NCBI GenBank assembly: GCA_023433985.1
Contig: JAEYTN010000011.1
Span: 1 to 6,618, forward strand
Length of the DNA: 6,618 nucleotides
Source: Pseudomonadota bacterium
GTDB taxonomy: Bacteria; Pseudomonadota; Alphaproteobacteria; Rhizobiales; Devosiaceae
Direction: 5' to 3'
Both the position numbers and the translations under genes were made by a program. The notes below the pieces were generated by a model. It did not search any database. It was given only the letters and a program-made list of their open reading frames with translations, and had not been told where the DNA came from. Shown piece after piece: positions 5,556 through 6,618 of the stretch. Every line of letters begins with the position of its first letter. Position 1 is the first letter of the stretch.

Positions 5556-5592
5556 TTGACAGCCGGGGCGGGCGGGATAATGTCCGCCCGCC
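5556..5592 (+). promoter_or_regulatory. Candidate dapD promoter with an inverted repeat around the -10 element
   Basis: TTGACA (5556-5561) is a perfect -35 sequence and GATAAT (5576-5581) matches five of six -10 positions, but the spacing is only 14 bases, short of the normal 16-18. GGCGGGCGG (5567-5575) and CCGCCCGCC (5584-5592) are exact reverse complements and enclose the -10 in an 8-base loop, so a protein site or DNA structure could control opening. A start near 5588 would give a leader of about 32 bases before dapD. The -35 may be coincidental if the true spacing is longer. Confidence 0.45.
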
Positions 5593-5619
5593 TCATATCC
5601 CTCCCCGGAAAGCCGATCC

Positions 5620-6465
5620 ATGACTTACGCCGATCTCGCCCAAACCATCGACGCCGCCTGGGAGGCACGCGCCGAGGTCAATTCGAGCACCACCGGCAAG
5701 GTGCGCGAGGCGGTGAACGAGGCGCTGAACCTGCTCGACACCGGCAAGGCCCGCGTCGCCGAGCGGCAGGCGCCGACCGAGTGGACGGTCAACCAGTGGC
5801 TGAAGAAGGCGGTGCTGCTGAGCTTCCGCCTCAACGACAACAAGCTCATCTCGGGCTCCGCCGCCGGCTCGTCCTGGTGGGACAAGGTGCCGACCAAGTT
5901 CGAGGGCTGGAGCGAGAATACCTTCCGCGAGGCCGGCTTCCGCGCCGTGCCGGGCGCGGTGGCGCGCCAGTCCGCCTTCATCGCCCGTAACGTCATCCTG
6001 ATGCCGAGCTTCGTGAACGTCGGTGCCTATGTCGACGAGGGCACCATGGTCGATACCTGGGTTACCGTCGGCTCCTGCGCGCAGATCGGCAAGAACGTGC
6101 ACCTGTCGGGCGGCGTCGGCATCGGCGGCGTGCTGGAGCCGATGCAGGCCAACCCCACCATCATCGAGGACAACTGCTTCATCGGCGCCCGCTCCGAGGT
6201 GGTGGAGGGCGTGATCGTCGGCGAAGGCTCGGTGGTCTCGATGGGCGTGTTCATCGGCGCTTCGACCAAGATTGTCGATCGCTCGACCGGCGAGGTGTTC
6301 GTCGGCAAGGTACCGCCCTATTCGGTCGTCGTCTCCGGCTCCCTCCCGGGCAAGCCGCTGCCCAACGGCCAGCCCGGACCCAACCTCTACTGCGCCGTGA
6401 TCGTGAAGCGCGTCGACGAGCAGACCCGCTCGAAGACCTCGATCAACGAGCTGCTCCGGGACTGA
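5620..6465 (+). CDS. dapD: 2,3,4,5-tetrahydropyridine-2,6-dicarboxylate N-succinyltransferase DapD
   Basis: Transfers succinyl from succinyl-CoA to tetrahydrodipicolinate in the succinylase route to meso-diaminopimelate and lysine; cytoplasmic, trimeric in known homologues. At 281 residues it has the normal length. An N-terminal helical domain (about 1-105) precedes a left-handed beta-helix built of hexapeptide repeats (about 110-240). Characteristic stretches include [11 protein letters not shown] (69-79), [17 protein letters not shown] (131-147), [14 protein letters not shown] (161-174) and [20 protein letters not shown] (183-202). The C-terminal tail with [20 protein letters not shown] is typical. 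The ATG at 5620 has only a weak GGAAAG upstream, but the protein start [15 protein letters not shown] agrees with family N-termini. The TGA (6463-6465) is one base from the dapE GTG, indicating a coupled operon. The product succinylates the substrate later handled by DapE two steps on. Confidence 0.98.
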   Translation: MTYADLAQTIDAAWEARAEVNSSTTGKVREAVNEALNLLDTGKARVAERQAPTEWTVNQWLKKAVLLSFRLNDNKLISGSAAGSSWWDKVPTKFEGWSENTFREAGFRAVPGAVARQSAFIARNVILMPSFVNVGAYVDEGTMVDTWVTVGSCAQIGKNVHLSGGVGIGGVLEPMQANPTIIEDNCFIGARSEVVEGVIVGEGSVVSMGVFIGASTKIVDRSTGEVFVGKVPPYSVVVSGSLPGKPLPNGQPGPNLYCAVIVKRVDEQTRSKTSINELLRD

Positions 6466-6466
6466 T

Positions 6467-6618
6467 GTGGTCGACGCCCTCGCCCTCCTCCAGGACCTGA
6501 TCCGCCGCCCCTCCGTCACCCCGGCCGAAGAGGGCGTGCTGGGCGTGCTCGAAGCAGTGCTGGCGCCGCTCGGCTTTACCTGCACGCGGCTCACCTTCGA
6601 GGGCGACGGCTCCTACCC
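6467..6618 (+). CDS. dapE: Succinyl-diaminopimelate desuccinylase DapE, N-terminal fragment
   Basis: Metal-dependent M20-family peptidase homologue that removes succinate from N-succinyl-LL-2,6-diaminopimelate in lysine and peptidoglycan synthesis. Only the first 50 residues are in the window: VDALALLQDLIRRPSVTPAE (from residue 2) is the classic DapE opening helix and RPSVTP motif, followed by EGVLGVLEAVLAPLGFTC. The zinc ligands lie beyond the window end. The start is the GTG at 6467, one base after the dapD stop; the ATG overlapping that stop at 6465 is in a different frame and gives an unrelated peptide. No clear Shine-Dalgarno is visible, consistent with translation coupled to dapD. Confidence 0.94.
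   Translation, partial: MVDALALLQDLIRRPSVTPAEEGVLGVLEAVLAPLGFTCTRLTFEGDGSY

Noticed and set aside
4465..5559. Plus-strand ORF of 364 codons opposite the LOG gene
   Set aside because: It begins inside the inverted repeat and is antisense to intact LOG motifs; a compositional artefact.
5593..6594. Minus-strand ORF of 333 codons opposite dapD
   Set aside because: It mirrors the hexapeptide-repeat coding of dapD and continues past the dapD-dapE junction; dapD on the plus strand is unmistakable.

Overview
The window looks like chromosome from a GC-rich alphaproteobacterium, probably Hyphomicrobiales and perhaps Devosia-like. The grounds are uniformly GC-rich codon use, protein types typical of that order, and a gene order (argB, a HAD pyrimidine 5'-nucleotidase, dapD, dapE) that I recall from rhizobial relatives. 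The genus is inference and could not be checked.

Layout. Positions 2-436 hold the C-terminal half of argB on the plus strand. A HicAB-type toxin-antitoxin locus abuts it tail to tail on the minus strand. The antitoxin (437-859) is intact, but the toxin (859-1061) carries a frameshift and a stop at its active-site histidine motif. Positions 1062-1413 contain two inverted repeats, a possible 41-residue exported peptide (1112-1237) and a hairpin. A minus-strand operon follows, with a TetR-family regulator (2918-3523) and a 499-residue DHA2-type MFS efflux pump (1414-2913). Its promoter carries a palindrome that is probably the regulator's own operator. The HAD nucleotidase (3659-4360, plus) converges on a LOG-family nucleotide phosphoribohydrolase (4648-5502, minus). 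Between these two lies a long interrupted inverted repeat (4390-4565). From a shared 117-bp gap, dapD (5620-6465) and the start of dapE (6467 onward) run on the plus strand.

How it works together. argB (arginine) and dapD/dapE (lysine and peptidoglycan) are core amino-acid genes. The block 437-3586 reads as an accessory insertion between argB and the HAD gene: a decaying toxin-antitoxin pair plus a drug-responsive efflux operon. The HAD and LOG enzymes both act on nucleotides but face each other and need not work together.

No wholly new system is evident. The most interesting points are the disabled toxin beside its intact antitoxin, the compound repeat whose nested hairpins differ in sequence but keep their pairing, a double TGGT-NN-ACCA palindrome with no obvious cognate regulator, and a dapD promoter whose -10 element sits in the loop of a perfect 9-bp inverted repeat.
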